From assembly GCA_000961655.1 (NCBI GenBank), contig LADR01000073.1, positions 1-60,424 on the forward strand: a stretch of 60,424 nt of DNA. Direction: 5' to 3'. The position numbers and the translations under genes were made by a program. The notes under the pieces are model-generated. The model made no database searches. It was not told where the DNA came from and worked only from the letters and a program-made list of their open reading frames with translations. The DNA comes from Desulfatitalea sp. BRH_c12. GTDB lineage: Bacteria; Desulfobacterota; Desulfobacteria; Desulfobacterales; Desulfosarcinaceae. Shown here piece after piece: positions 26,500 through 35,869 of the stretch (within the stretch, counting starts at the first letter, position 1; each line of letters starts with the position of its first letter).

Positions 26500-27393
26500 A
26501 TGACCTGGTATGCAATCATCGGCGCTCTGGAACAGGGCCTGGTCTATGGAATCATGGTCCTGGGGGTCTACCTGACCTTTCGGGTACTGGATTTTCCCGA
26601 TTTGACCGTGGACGGCAGCCTGCCCTTGGGGGCGGCCGTCTCGGCCGTGGCGATCACGAAGGGCGTCGATCCTTTCGCATCGATACTCCTGGCGGCTTGC
26701 GCCGGGTTTGCCGCCGGCATGGTCACGGCGCTGCTCAACACCAAGTTGAAAATACTGCATCTATTGGCCTCGATTCTCACCATGATCGCTCTGTATTCCA
26801 TCAATATCCGCATCATGGACGGCCCCAACGTCTCCCTTTTGGGGGCATCGACGGTATTGGATCCGTTCATGGCCGCGGGAACGGCCGGTTATGTTGTGGC
26901 ACCCGTCATGTACGGCCTCCTCGCAGTACTGATCACAGGCGGCATCGTCTGGTTTCTGCATACCGAATTGGGGCAAGCCATGCTGGCCACCGGCGATAAT
27001 CCGCAAATGATTCGCAGCCTGGGTGTCAATACCCATCACATCATCATTATCGGTGTCGGGCTCTCCAATGCCCTGGTCGCCGTCAGCGGCGCCCTGGTCG
27101 CGCAAAACCAAGGCGCCTCCGATGTCAACATGGGCATTGGAACCATTATCGCGGGTCTGGCATCGGTCATTCTGGGAGAAACGGTTTTCGGCAGCACCGG
27201 GGTGACACGGACCTGCATCGCCGTGTTGTTGGGATCCGTGCTTTACCGTTTGGCTATTGCAATGGCGTTGGGGTTGAAACTCGGTAATTTTGCCGTGACA
27301 CCCAGCGACCTGAATCTGATTACCGCCCTACTGGTCGTACTGGCCCTGATGGCCCCGGGCATCAAACGCAAATTCGGCGGCAGGGCTAAATGA
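26500..27393 (+). CDS. ABC permease of the TrpY/YtrF-like group
   Basis: 297 residues, about eight helices of the LivH-related permease family with VYGIMVLGVYLTFRVLDFPDLTVDGS (in parts: YGIMVLGVYLTFRVLDF), a hallmark of permeases paired with PF04392 binding proteins. The second half has LGVNTHHIIIIGVGLSNALV and GFGTI-like loop GIGTIIAGLASVILGE. It starts 33 nt after the binding protein and overlaps the ATPase by 4 nt (ATGA). Confidence 0.92.
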   Translation: MTWYAIIGALEQGLVYGIMVLGVYLTFRVLDFPDLTVDGSLPLGAAVSAVAITKGVDPFASILLAACAGFAAGMVTALLNTKLKILHLLASILTMIALYSINIRIMDGPNVSLLGASTVLDPFMAAGTAGYVVAPVMYGLLAVLITGGIVWFLHTELGQAMLATGDNPQMIRSLGVNTHHIIIIGVGLSNALVAVSGALVAQNQGASDVNMGIGTIIAGLASVILGETVFGSTGVTRTCIAVLLGSVLYRLAIAMALGLKLGNFAVTPSDLNLITALLVVLALMAPGIKRKFGGRAK

Positions 27394-28187
27394 TTCAACT
27401 GAAGCAGTTCACCAAATACTTTCACAGAGACGGCGTCGACCAGGTATTGGCCCTGGATGGGATCGACCTGGGAGTTCAAAAAGGTGATTTTATCTCCATC
27501 ATCGGTTCGAACGGCGCCGGCAAATCCACCCTATTGAACGGCCTGGCGGGCACTTATGCCCCGGATGACGGACAGATTCTGTTTGGGGGCAAGGATATCG
27601 GCCAGTGGCCGGAACACCGGCGGGCGACATTCATCGGGCGCGTTTTCCAGGATCCATTGATGGGAACCTGCGGCGCCCTGACGGTCGAGCAAAATCTGGC
27701 ACTGGCCAAGCGCCGTGGAAAGCGACGCGGGTTCGCACTGGGGGTCAAAAAAGAAGACCGGCAGCTTTTCGAAGACAGGTTGAAGGAATTGGGATTAGGA
27801 CTGGAAAATCGGCTTGGCGACAGGGTCGGTCTGCTTTCCGGCGGTCAACGCCAGGCTTTGACCATGCTGATGGCCACTGTGATTCCGCCGCAGGTCCTGC
27901 TGCTGGACGAACACACAGCCGCCCTGGACCCCAAAACAGCACGGCAGATTTTGGATCTGACCCGGAAGATCATCGACGATCGGCATCTGACCACCTTGAT
28001 GGTGACCCACAACATGCGTATTGCCATTCAGATGGGGAATCGTCTGATCATGCTGCACCATGGAAAGATAATCCTGGATATCAAAGGCGAGGAGAAACGC
28101 TCCCTGACCCAGGAAGAACTGGTGGCTCGCTTTTATGATCGTCAGAAGAAGGAAGATATGCTCACCGATCGAATGCTGCTGGGATAG
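27390..28187 (+). CDS. ABC ATPase of the TrpZ-like transporter
   Basis: 265 residues. Walker A GSNGAGKSTLL, then RVFQDPLMGTCGALTVEQN, LSGGQRQALTMLMATV signature, LLLDEHTAALDPKTA Walker B with His after Glu, and VTHNMRIAIQMGNRLIMLH. The subgroup is characteristic for the three-gene TrpXYZ-type transporter. It is the last gene of the operon; the convergent FCD regulator ends 31 bp downstream. Confidence 0.93.
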   Translation: MIQLKQFTKYFHRDGVDQVLALDGIDLGVQKGDFISIIGSNGAGKSTLLNGLAGTYAPDDGQILFGGKDIGQWPEHRRATFIGRVFQDPLMGTCGALTVEQNLALAKRRGKRRGFALGVKKEDRQLFEDRLKELGLGLENRLGDRVGLLSGGQRQALTMLMATVIPPQVLLLDEHTAALDPKTARQILDLTRKIIDDRHLTTLMVTHNMRIAIQMGNRLIMLHHGKIILDIKGEEKRSLTQEELVARFYDRQKKEDMLTDRMLLG

Positions 28188-28218
28188 AAGCCTATCGTGA
28201 AAAATGCACCGGTGCGAT

Positions 28219-28977
28219 TCAGTGAATCCGCTCGAGACCGATCTCTCTCTTGCGCTCTTCCATGTGGCGACTGAAGCGGCGCACATGTTCCCGGGCCACA
28301 TCGATGGCCTGCTCGGACCGGCCGGTGGCCACGGCTTCGACCAGCTGCTTCAGGTCATGGTAGTTTTCTTCGAGCTCGTCCTGGCCGCAAGGCAGAAAAC
28401 GGTTGAAGTAAATTTGAATGTTGTCATGAACGGTTTTCAGGATCAGGGCGTACACCGGGTTGCGGGCGATGCGGGCCAGGGCCATGTGGATCTGCTCATC
28501 CACCCGCACGAATTCGGGCCACATCTGCACACCCGCCTGCCGGCATTGCCCGGCCGACCGCAGCAATTCCCGCAGCAGCGCGATATCGTCCGGCCGGGCG
28601 CGCTGAGCGGCCAGGCCGGCCACCGAGCCTTCCACCCCTTCCCTGAATTCGGCCAAATGTTGCAGCGACACCTGGTGACCGCGAATGAGCATGTCCAGGG
28701 ATTCGGTCATCTGCTCACCGCCCGGTCCCTTGGCTATGGCCCCGCCGCCCACGCCCAGGCGGATTTCGATCAAGCCTTTCTGCTCCAGGACGCGCAGAGC
28801 TTCCCGCAGCGTCCCGCGGCTGGTGCCGAGCATTTCGCCCAACTCCCGCTCGGCGGGCAGTTTTTCGCCCGGCTGGATGCGCCCGTCCAGGATGGCGGCC
28901 TGTATCTGATCAACCACATCCTGGAAGATACGGCTCTGCCGGGCTTTTCGAAACATCATAGACATGGCATCCCCCAT
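28219..28977 (-). CDS. FadR/GntR-family regulator with FCD domain
   Basis: 252 residues; the start may instead be the ATG at 28965, which has GGGGGATGCC in front. N-terminal winged HTH of the GntR type (about 16-85; KLPAERELGEMLGTSRGTLREALRVLEQKGLI pattern, given in parts: LPAERELGEMLGTSR) and a C-terminal FCD ligand-binding domain (about 100-235) with the Asp/His set in EFVRVDEQIHMALARIARN and a later His (REHVRRFSRHM). FCD proteins bind organic acids or amino acids and commonly control adjacent transporters. Confidence 0.9.
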   Translation of the reverse strand: MGDAMSMMFRKARQSRIFQDVVDQIQAAILDGRIQPGEKLPAERELGEMLGTSRGTLREALRVLEQKGLIEIRLGVGGGAIAKGPGGEQMTESLDMLIRGHQVSLQHLAEFREGVEGSVAGLAAQRARPDDIALLRELLRSAGQCRQAGVQMWPEFVRVDEQIHMALARIARNPVYALILKTVHDNIQIYFNRFLPCGQDELEENYHDLKQLVEAVATGRSEQAIDVAREHVRRFSRHMEERKREIGLERIH

Positions 28978-29060
28978 TCCCGAGGAGACTGAAATAGACG
29001 AACACTGAATTCAAGATTGGGCATCAACATCTGACGTCCGGCAACCAACATCTTTCATCT

Positions 29061-29790
29061 TTATAAATCTTCCCCCAGATAGGCTTTACGGATATCCGGA
29101 TTGTGCAAAAGATTGGCGGCGGTGTCTTCCAACACGATGCGCCCGGTTTCAAGCACGTACCCGCGCTTGGCAAGCTTCAGCGCGATGTTGGCGTTCTGCT
29201 CCACCAGCAGGATGGTCGTGCCCTCACGGCGGTTGATGTCCCGGACAATCTCGAAAATGCGCTGGACAACCAGAGGCGCCAATCCCAGGGAAGGCTCATC
29301 CAGCAGCAGAAGTCTGGGACGGCTCATCAGGGCCCGGGCGATGGCCAGCATTTGCTGCTCACCGCCCGAAAGGGTGCCGCCCATCTGTTTGCGGCGTTGC
29401 CTGAGGACGGGGAACAGATCGAAGACATGGTTGATATCCGCTTCGATGTCGGAAATATCTTTTCGAAAAAAGGCCCCCATCTCCAGGTTGTCTTCCACGC
29501 TCAGGCGCTGAAAAATGCGCCGGCCTTCGGGAACCTGGCACAACCCCAACTGCGGCAGGGTATCGGCCGGTCTGCCGTGAATGGGTTGTCCATTATAGAA
29601 TATGGCGCCGCTTTTGATCGGCACGATACCGCAGATGGACATGAGCGTCGTGGACTTGCCGGCCCCGTTGGCGCCGATGAGGGTGACGATCTCCCCGGGC
29701 ATGACCTTCAGGGAAATGCCTTTGAGTGCATCGATATTGCCGTAGCTGCTATGCACGTTTCAGTTCGAGAATGGGCGCGGCGGGATTCAT
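29061..29790 (-). pseudogene. livF: second livF, frameshifted near its start
   Basis: From a GTG at 29756 the frame encodes an intact LivF ATPase core (GANGAGKST, LSGGEQQ, LLLLDEPSLGLAP, HNPDIRKAYLGE). The natural start is the ATG at 29790, with AAGGATAAGCC upstream. From there MNPAAPILELK reads into a stop because 2 nt are missing around 29755 (CGTGCAT where CGCGTGCAT would restore LELKRVHSSYGN). The two frames together give a normal 240-residue LivF. A functional N-truncated protein from the GTG is possible but would lack the first beta-strand. Follows a livM remnant by 3 nt. Confidence 0.7.
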
Positions 29791-29793
29791 GGC

Positions 29794-30078
29794 TTATCCT
29801 TTTTCCTCGGAACGGGTCCCCATCCGTTTGGCCGGAAGGATCCCTTCCGGTCGGAACAACATCATCAGCACCATGGCGCCGCCCAGGGCCAGCATGCGGT
29901 AGAGTTCGAATTCCCGGAATACTTCCGGCAGTACGATCAGGGCCATGGCCCCCAGAACGATGCCCGGTATGGAGGCCATGCCGCCCAACACCACCATGGC
30001 CAGAACGGTGGCCGATTCGATGAAGGTGAAGCTTTCGGGACTCAAGCTTAACTTCTTCGGTCGGCAGGGTATCCGCAT
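29794..30078 (-). pseudogene. livM: livM C-terminal remnant
   Basis: 94 codons matching only the last quarter of LivM permeases: LSPESFTFIESATVLAMVV, LGGMASIPGIVLGA, LIVLPEVFREFELYRML and FRPEGILPAKRM. The upstream 300 residues are missing, and the sequence to the right is the inverted-repeat element at 30109. livH, livK and livG are absent. This is the stump of a second liv operon after a deletion. Confidence 0.75.
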
Positions 30079-30108
30079 TTGAAAATTGTTCTCGTAGGGG
30101 ATAACACC

Positions 30109-30290
30109 TGTAGGGGCGACCGGCGGTCGCCCGGTGCGGGTGCAAATCCACCACTTTAGGCAATCATGGGTGCGGGAGAAAAAAGGCCGCGCCAGCCTGT
30201 GCGATGACCCAAATTCAGTGGTTCGCGTGGGCGACGCCGGTCGCCCCTACAACGGGCACCGTGACTATCACGGTGTCCATTCGCCCCGGG
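30109..30290 (-). repeat. MITE/REP-like element, copy 2
   Basis: Reverse-complement copy of the element at 8746-8928, bounded by TGTAGGGGCGACCGGCGG and GGCGACGCCGGTCGCCCCTACA-type ends (listed up to the palindromic core). The inner part matches copy 1 (TGAATTTGGGTCA, TTTTCTCCCGCA). It abuts the livM remnant, suggesting that the deletion occurred at or through the element. Confidence 0.75.
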
Positions 30291-30307
30291 ACCGACATTT
30301 ACGCAAC

Positions 30308-30330
30308 GGGCGAGCACAAGGTTCGCTCCC
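30308..30330. repeat. REP-like palindrome, second copy
   Basis: GGGCGAGCACAAGGTTCGCTCC is the near-reverse complement of the palindrome at 9745-9765. The rest of 30291-30578 holds no gene I can recognise. Confidence 0.5.
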
Positions 30331-30578
30331 GAGGAAGAACGATGTTCCATTTCTGAAATGCGGCCCATACGCAAATGCGGTTACCCTGCGCCGGTCGGTC
30401 GTCGGTCGGGGATTCCCGGTGAACATGTTCATTTAGCGGTAGATGCAAGGGGGACGGGCTTAGAACACCATGTCACCCAGGCCACGGCAGTTCGACAGGA
30501 GCTCACAGTCAGCAGGTGAAACGCCTGGCCCCCGCCACGGGGAGGACGAACTACGGGACTTGGGCACTTTTTACGACT

Positions 30579-31477
30579 TCAAAAAGTTTCAGGCGAGGTG
30601 TTCTGTCGATTATAACGTTGATCCCTGTCGGATTGACGCCGATCCAACATCATGAGCAGCACGGCCGTCAGAATAAGAGCGCTGCCCACATATCCCGCCA
30701 GGCCAAAGGCCTCCTCCCACCAGAAATAAGCCACCACGGCCGCCATGACCGGCTCCAGGGTGGCGGTGATCGCAGCGCGGGAGGCTTCCAGATGACGCAA
30801 CCCTTGATAGTAACAGAAATAAGCACCGTAGGTGGATAGCGCCGCGATGCAGATGAGCGCCCCCCAGGCGGTCGTGTTTTTGGGCGCGAACTCGACCCAT
30901 GGCAGCAGAGTGACCGCGCCGATGGGCAGCAGGTATAAAAAGAGGTTGGGTGATGAATAGCGGGTGGAGAAGAATTTTCCGAATATGTAATACAGCGAAT
31001 AACAGAATCCGGCGGCCAGACCGAACAGCAGCGAAGACAGGGTCACATCGATGGTGCCCCCGCCCCAGGCCACACCGACCACACCGGTCAGTGTCAGCAC
31101 CAGGGCCAAAATTTTGAAGGGCGTGAACAGCTCTTTGAAGGCGAAACGCGCCAGCACGGCCACCCATGCCGGTGCCGTATAGAGCAGGACGGCCGCCACC
31201 GCGGCCCCTCCGGCGCGAATGGCCATCTGAAGGAACCGTAAAACAAGGTAACACCGGTAACGGCAAAAAGCAGCACCATCGGCACATCCTTCGGGCGAAT
31301 GCCGACGGCCCGCGTGGCGACGGCGTGTATGCCGAAGAACCCCCAGGCCAGCAAGGCTCTCCAGAAAGCCACCTCCATGGGAGCCAATCCCTGGGAAAAA
31401 GCCAACCTGGAAAAGGGCCCCAGTATGCCCCACAGTGCTGCCGCCGCTATGATGTAGAGAAACCCCTTCAGATGCAA
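30579..31477 (-). pseudogene. EamA transporter gene with a frameshift
   Basis: The start is a TTG at 31477 with AGGATATCCGAT upstream. The first frame gives FLYIIAAAALWGILGPFSRLAF to TGVTLFYGSF; the second, from about 31230, gives LQMAIRAGGAAVAAVLLYTAP through the rest of an EamA protein (AYFCYYQGLRHLEASRAAI, VAYFWWEEAFGLAGYVGSA). The frame break lies around 31227-31235, within GGTTCCTTCAG on the minus strand. Joined, the product would be ~300 residues, normal for the family. Decay or a sequencing error; I treat it as a pseudogene. Confidence 0.7.
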
Positions 31478-31636
31478 TCGGATATCCTATGGCTAAAGTG
31501 TCTTTAGGACGTGCGGCTCTGGCAGGATGCCATCGGCATGTCCGAAACCGTTCACAATCGAAATGAGGCTTATCACCGATCCATGCCTACAGGTCAATGA
31601 CGTTTTAAGAGCGACTTCACGACTACCGCCCCCCGA

Positions 31637-31927
31637 TCACCTGATAAAGGCTGCCGTGGCGGGCTGCAACTCAGTATGCGCGGAGGCGGCCGCCGGCGCC
31701 TGGATCCGGACCACCGACGGCGCAAAGGCTTGAACGCATACCCTGCCCCTGGATTTCAGCGTCGTGCCCTGCCCCATGCGGATGATGCGCTCACCGCCCA
31801 CGCCATCGGTAATCCAAACCGCACCGGTCAGGCAGGTGATCTCTATGTGGCGACCGCGCACGGGCAGGACCTGGTTTGCGGACATTTGAATAGGGCGCGG
31901 ACGTTTGAACCGAAATAGGCTGAACAT
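31637..31927 (-). CDS. DUF2917 family protein
   Basis: 96 residues. The DUF2917 core is visible: VRGRHIEITCLTGAVWITDG, GGERIIRMGQG and CVQAFAPSVVRIQAP. This is a small cupin-like beta-barrel family of unknown function. AAGGAGCAATGACCC precedes the ATG. Divergent from the MocR gene, with 238 bp between them. Confidence 0.8.
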   Translation of the reverse strand: MFSLFRFKRPRPIQMSANQVLPVRGRHIEITCLTGAVWITDGVGGERIIRMGQGTTLKSRGRVCVQAFAPSVVRIQAPAAASAHTELQPATAAFIR

Positions 31928-32064
31928 GGGTCATTGCTCCTTAAATTCAAACAGGTTGACAGTTTAGCCAGCAAATTAGCCCAGGTCGGTCGCCACCGGT
32001 AGCAGCACCCCCGCACCAACCCGAAGGATACAATTCCGATTTTCGAACGACTGTACCCATCGAT

Positions 32065-32093
32065 TTGACGATCAATTGTATATTTCCTTTATT
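32065..32093 (+). promoter_or_regulatory. candidate sigma-70 promoter for the MocR gene
   Basis: TTGACG at 32065-32070 and TTTATT at 32088-32093 are separated by 17 nt, 73 nt upstream of the start codon. The -10 box matches only 4 of 6 positions. It lies in the intergenic region where a MocR protein would be expected to autoregulate. Confidence 0.3.
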
Positions 32094-32165
32094 CTCCACT
32101 TGGGCTAAGACAGATCTCGATTCAGAATCTAGAATTCATCCCCAGGAGCCTTCAGGAGCCGGGAA

Positions 32166-33671
32166 ATGCCGGATAGAACCACCCGCTACGAACAGGTTGC
32201 CGAACGCATCCGCCATCTGATCCAGAACGGGGCTCTCAAGGAGGGCGACCGCTTGCCCTCCTTGCGTCGTTTGAGCGAAGAGCTGCAGGTGAGCATCAAC
32301 ACCGTCAAAGAAGCCTATTGGCGATTGGAGAATCAGAATCAGATCACCGCCGTGCCCCAAAGCGGTTATTACGTCCGCAAACAACCGCTGATAGACGCAA
32401 GCCATGCCCAAGTGGACCCCACTCAACTGGACCCGCAGGAGATATCGCTGTGTCAGATCTTCGGCGCGTTTCAGGACGCCGGCCAGTGTACGCCGGAAAT
32501 TCGCCTGGCCGTGGCCCATATGGACCCGGCTTTCTGGCCGGCCGAAACGCTCGGCCGCTATTTCCAGGAAATCGCCCGCAACCAGCCCGAAGAAGCCTTT
32601 ACCTATCTCATGGCGCCCGGCAGCCGGATGCTGCGCGAGCAGATCGCCCAACAAGGCCTTTCGTGCGGGCTGGATCTTTCGCCCGATGACATCGTAATCA
32701 CCAACGGCTGCCAGGAAGCCCTCTTTCTGGCCCTGATGACCGTTTGCGAGCCCGGCGACACAGTGGTCCTGGAAAGCCCCATGTATTTCAGCCTGATCAA
32801 TCTGCTGCAGCAGTTGAAGTTGAAAATCATCGAAATCCCCACGGCCGATGACGAAGGCATCTCCCTGGAAACGCTGCGCTTCGTCTTGGAAAACCACGCC
32901 GTCAAAGCCATGTTCTCCATCCCCAATTTCAACAATCCCATGGGCTTCACCATGCCGTCGTGGAAGAAGAAGAAACTGGTCCAAATGCTGGGACGGTACC
33001 GTATTCCTTTGATCGAAGATGACATCTATGGGGATCTATGCTTCGGACCGCGGCCCGAGCCGTGCAAGGTCTATGACACCACCGGCGAGGTCATCCTGTG
33101 TTCATCTTTTTCCAAAACCATCGCTCCGGGCCTGCGGGTCGGCTGGATGCTGCCGGGCAAGTACACCGATCAACTCAACCGGTTGAAAACCCTGATCAAT
33201 ATCGCCAATGCCCCCATCAACCAGATCGCCGTAGCGCGTTTCCTGAAAGAGGGTGGTTACAAACAACATTTGCGCCGGGTGCGTCGGCAGCTCCACAACC
33301 AGGTTGAGGCGCTGCGCGCAGCGGTGTTGAAATATTTGCCGCATGGAACGAAGGTCACCCGGCCGGAAGGCGGACTGTTCATCTGGGTCGAACTGCCGGA
33401 AACGGTCAACACCGATCTGCTCTACCGCAAGGCCGTTCAGTCCGGCATCATGTTCGCGCCCGGTGATCTTTTTTCCATCCAGGACCGTTACAACCATCAC
33501 CTGCGCCTGAGCGCCGGGACCTGGAATGAACGGGTGGAACGCGCCATCGCCCAACTGGGGCGTTTGTGCGCCCGAATGTGCGACGATCGTGCCGACGGCA
33601 GGGACCGCCCGGACAGCTTCGGCTTAGCCCCGCAATATGTCCCCGAAAGAGACGAATTTGGAGAAACCTGA
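32166..33671 (+). CDS. MocR-type GntR regulator/aminotransferase fusion
   Basis: 501 residues. N-terminal GntR winged HTH (about 5-75: YEQVAERIRHLIQNGALKEG, LPSLRRLSEEL) and an aminotransferase class I-like domain (about 110-465) with NGCQEALFLALM, NFNNPMGF, EDDIYGDLCF and the PLP-binding Lys in SSFSKTIAPGLRVGW. MocR proteins use PLP as sensor for PLP status, GABA, taurine or ectoine pathways. It overlaps rarD by 35 nt. Regulated genes are unknown; rarD is a natural candidate. Confidence 0.93.
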   Translation: MPDRTTRYEQVAERIRHLIQNGALKEGDRLPSLRRLSEELQVSINTVKEAYWRLENQNQITAVPQSGYYVRKQPLIDASHAQVDPTQLDPQEISLCQIFGAFQDAGQCTPEIRLAVAHMDPAFWPAETLGRYFQEIARNQPEEAFTYLMAPGSRMLREQIAQQGLSCGLDLSPDDIVITNGCQEALFLALMTVCEPGDTVVLESPMYFSLINLLQQLKLKIIEIPTADDEGISLETLRFVLENHAVKAMFSIPNFNNPMGFTMPSWKKKKLVQMLGRYRIPLIEDDIYGDLCFGPRPEPCKVYDTTGEVILCSSFSKTIAPGLRVGWMLPGKYTDQLNRLKTLINIANAPINQIAVARFLKEGGYKQHLRRVRRQLHNQVEALRAAVLKYLPHGTKVTRPEGGLFIWVELPETVNTDLLYRKAVQSGIMFAPGDLFSIQDRYNHHLRLSAGTWNERVERAIAQLGRLCARMCDDRADGRDRPDSFGLAPQYVPERDEFGET

Positions 33672-34575
33672 TATTCAGCCCCCGGAAAAATCGGCCGCGG
33701 GCGCGGCTGCGGCTATCGGGGCGTTCGGCATCTGGGCGCTTTTCCCCATCTATTTTAACCAGTTCGGTCCGGGTGTATCGCCATGGGAGATCCTTCCGCA
33801 CCGCATGATCTGGGCAGGGGTCTTCTTGATCGGGTTCGTGGTGATATCCAACCGTCTGGACCGCGTGCGCGCATTGATCAAGCGGCCCAGAGCGATGTTG
33901 GCCCTGACGGCCAGCGCACTGGCGATCAGTGGAAATTGGGCCACCTTTATCTGGGCTGTCACGCATGAAGAGATTCTTCAGAGCAGTCTGGGCTATTACA
34001 TCAATCCGCTGCTCAACGTTTTTCTGGGGTACTGTTTTCTGGGCGAGCGCCTGCAGCCCCTGCAACGCCTGGCGGTTGCCCTTGCCGCCGGCGGCGTGCT
34101 GATCTCCCTGATCGGATATGGCGAAGTACCCTGGCTGGCGCTCATGATGGCCGCCAGTTTCGGCCTTTACGGGCTGATCCGAAAACAGGTCGATATCGAC
34201 AGCATCACCGGTTTGATGATGGAAACCATGCTGCTGATGCCGATCGCCGCGGGATGGCTGGCCGTCATGCACTGGCAGGACCGGGCCGCGTTTTTGCACA
34301 CCGGCCTGCCCATCGATATGCTGCTGATCGGGGCCGGTTTCATCACGCTGGTGCCTTTGATTCTGTTCGCCGTGGCCGCGCGGCGGTTGCGGCTGGCAAC
34401 GCTGGGGCTCCTGCAGTATATCGCCCCGACCGGCCACTTTCTGATCAGTGTGTATATGTACGGGGAGCGCTTTACCACCGCCGATGCCGTCACATTCGTC
34501 TGCATATGGACAGGACTTGCCCTCTATACCACCGACATGTGGCTGCAGCATCGCAAACTTTTCGCATTGAAATAG
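33637..34575 (+). CDS. rarD: RarD, EamA-family permease
   Basis: 312 residues, ten transmembrane helices. RarD signature features: FGIWALFPIYF at the N-terminus, WEILPHRMIWAGVFL, NWATFIWAVTHEEILQSSLGYYINPLLNVFLG (in parts), ERLQPLQRLAVALAAGGV, and LQYIAPTGHFLISVYMYGE. E. coli RarD is linked to chloramphenicol resistance; the natural substrate is unknown. It overlaps the MocR gene end, so the genes are translationally coupled. Confidence 0.93.
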   Translation: MSPKETNLEKPDIQPPEKSAAGAAAAIGAFGIWALFPIYFNQFGPGVSPWEILPHRMIWAGVFLIGFVVISNRLDRVRALIKRPRAMLALTASALAISGNWATFIWAVTHEEILQSSLGYYINPLLNVFLGYCFLGERLQPLQRLAVALAAGGVLISLIGYGEVPWLALMMAASFGLYGLIRKQVDIDSITGLMMETMLLMPIAAGWLAVMHWQDRAAFLHTGLPIDMLLIGAGFITLVPLILFAVAARRLRLATLGLLQYIAPTGHFLISVYMYGERFTTADAVTFVCIWTGLALYTTDMWLQHRKLFALK

Positions 34576-34822
34576 AAAGATTCAACAAGCATCGGGAGGA
34601 GCGGCCCCAGGCGAAAAACACCGCTTGCCTCACAAGGGCTGTCATCTGGTTCCGATCAGGGCGGCAATGGACGCCCAGATGGTGTAATCACAGCCTGACA
34701 GGAAAGTCACCCAAGCACATTATGATCAATAATCGAGAAGCAATTGATTTTCGTTGCCACTTGAATAAAAATGCAGCAAAAGGCTGGATAAGGCTTCGAA
34801 GGGAGGCAAAGCCGGACGGCGT

Positions 34823-35869
34823 ATGAAAACGATGGCGCAAGGATCGAGCGGGAACAACCGCGATGCAAAAGGGAAAATTCCCGGGCGCATGTGGCCCGAT
34901 TGGTACAAGTCCCTGGCTGCCTTCCGGAAATCCGACACCCGGAAAGCGACTTGGCAGCTGATCAACACGTTGGTCCCATACGTTTGCCTGTGGTACCTGA
35001 TGATCCGGTCCATTCGACTCGGTTACTCTTATGCGTTAACCCTGATCCTCGCTCTTGCCGCCGGCGCCTTCCTCGTCCGGATATTCATTTTGTTTCACGA
35101 TTGCGTCCATGGGTCGTTTTTCAGGCGCCAGGGCGCCAACACGTTCTTTGGGTATGTCCTCGGGGTCCTGGTGTTCACTTCTTTTGAAGATTGGCGCTTT
35201 GCGCACCTACGCCACCACGTCTCTTATGCAAATCTGGATGCGCGGGGGTTCGGGGATATCTGGACCATGACGCTGACAGAGTATGAGAACTCACCGAAAA
35301 AAAAGCGGTTGCAGTACAGGCTCTACCGCAATCCCATAGTGATGCTCGGATTGGGCGCCATGTTCACTTTTTTTCTCGCCAACCGGCTCCCGACCCGCGA
35401 GGTGAAGCGCAAGCAACGCCTGAGTGTGCTTTTCACCAACTTGCTCATCGTTGCCATGATTGTGATTGCAGACCGGATAATGGGATGGCGGACGTACCTT
35501 CTGATCCAGCTGCCGGTGTTCTGGCTTGCCGGGGCGGCAGGGATCTGGCTGTTTTACGTCCAGCATCAGTTCCCCGGGGGCTATTGGGCCCGCAAAGGCG
35601 AATGGGAACCATTGCGGGCGGCCTTGGAAGGAAGCTCGTTTTACAAATTGCCGGATGTGCTGCGCTGGTTTTCGAGTAACATCGGATATCACCACGTCCA
35701 CCATCTGAACCCCAGAATCCCGAACTATCGCTTAAAGAAGTGCTACGACTCGGTGCCGGCGCTGCAAACGAAGATGCCCCTTACGATCCTACAAAGCTTA
35801 TCGTGCATTCGACTGAATTTGTGGGATGAGAATCGCCAGGAGATGGTTGCCTTTCCTGCCAACGCTTAA
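34823..35869 (+). CDS. membrane fatty acid desaturase
   Basis: 348 residues with three His boxes: HDCVHGS (92-98), HLRHH (128-132) and HHVHH (290-294), the di-iron ligands of integral membrane desaturases. Four or more hydrophobic helices lie around 45-90, 105-120, 172-188 and 203-245, and a further His in FYVQHQFPG (248). The spacing resembles delta-9/delta-12 acyl-lipid desaturases, which need oxygen and reduced ferredoxin. An oxygen-dependent enzyme would be notable if the host is a strict anaerobe. The ATG lacks a well-spaced ribosome site; ATG at 34832 is an alternative. Confidence 0.88.
   Translation: MKTMAQGSSGNNRDAKGKIPGRMWPDWYKSLAAFRKSDTRKATWQLINTLVPYVCLWYLMIRSIRLGYSYALTLILALAAGAFLVRIFILFHDCVHGSFFRRQGANTFFGYVLGVLVFTSFEDWRFAHLRHHVSYANLDARGFGDIWTMTLTEYENSPKKKRLQYRLYRNPIVMLGLGAMFTFFLANRLPTREVKRKQRLSVLFTNLLIVAMIVIADRIMGWRTYLLIQLPVFWLAGAAGIWLFYVQHQFPGGYWARKGEWEPLRAALEGSSFYKLPDVLRWFSSNIGYHHVHHLNPRIPNYRLKKCYDSVPALQTKMPLTILQSLSCIRLNLWDENRQEMVAFPANA

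Noticed and set aside
33448-34551. 367-codon minus-strand ORF opposite rarD
   Set aside because: Gln/His-rich antisense product; rarD is clear on the other strand.
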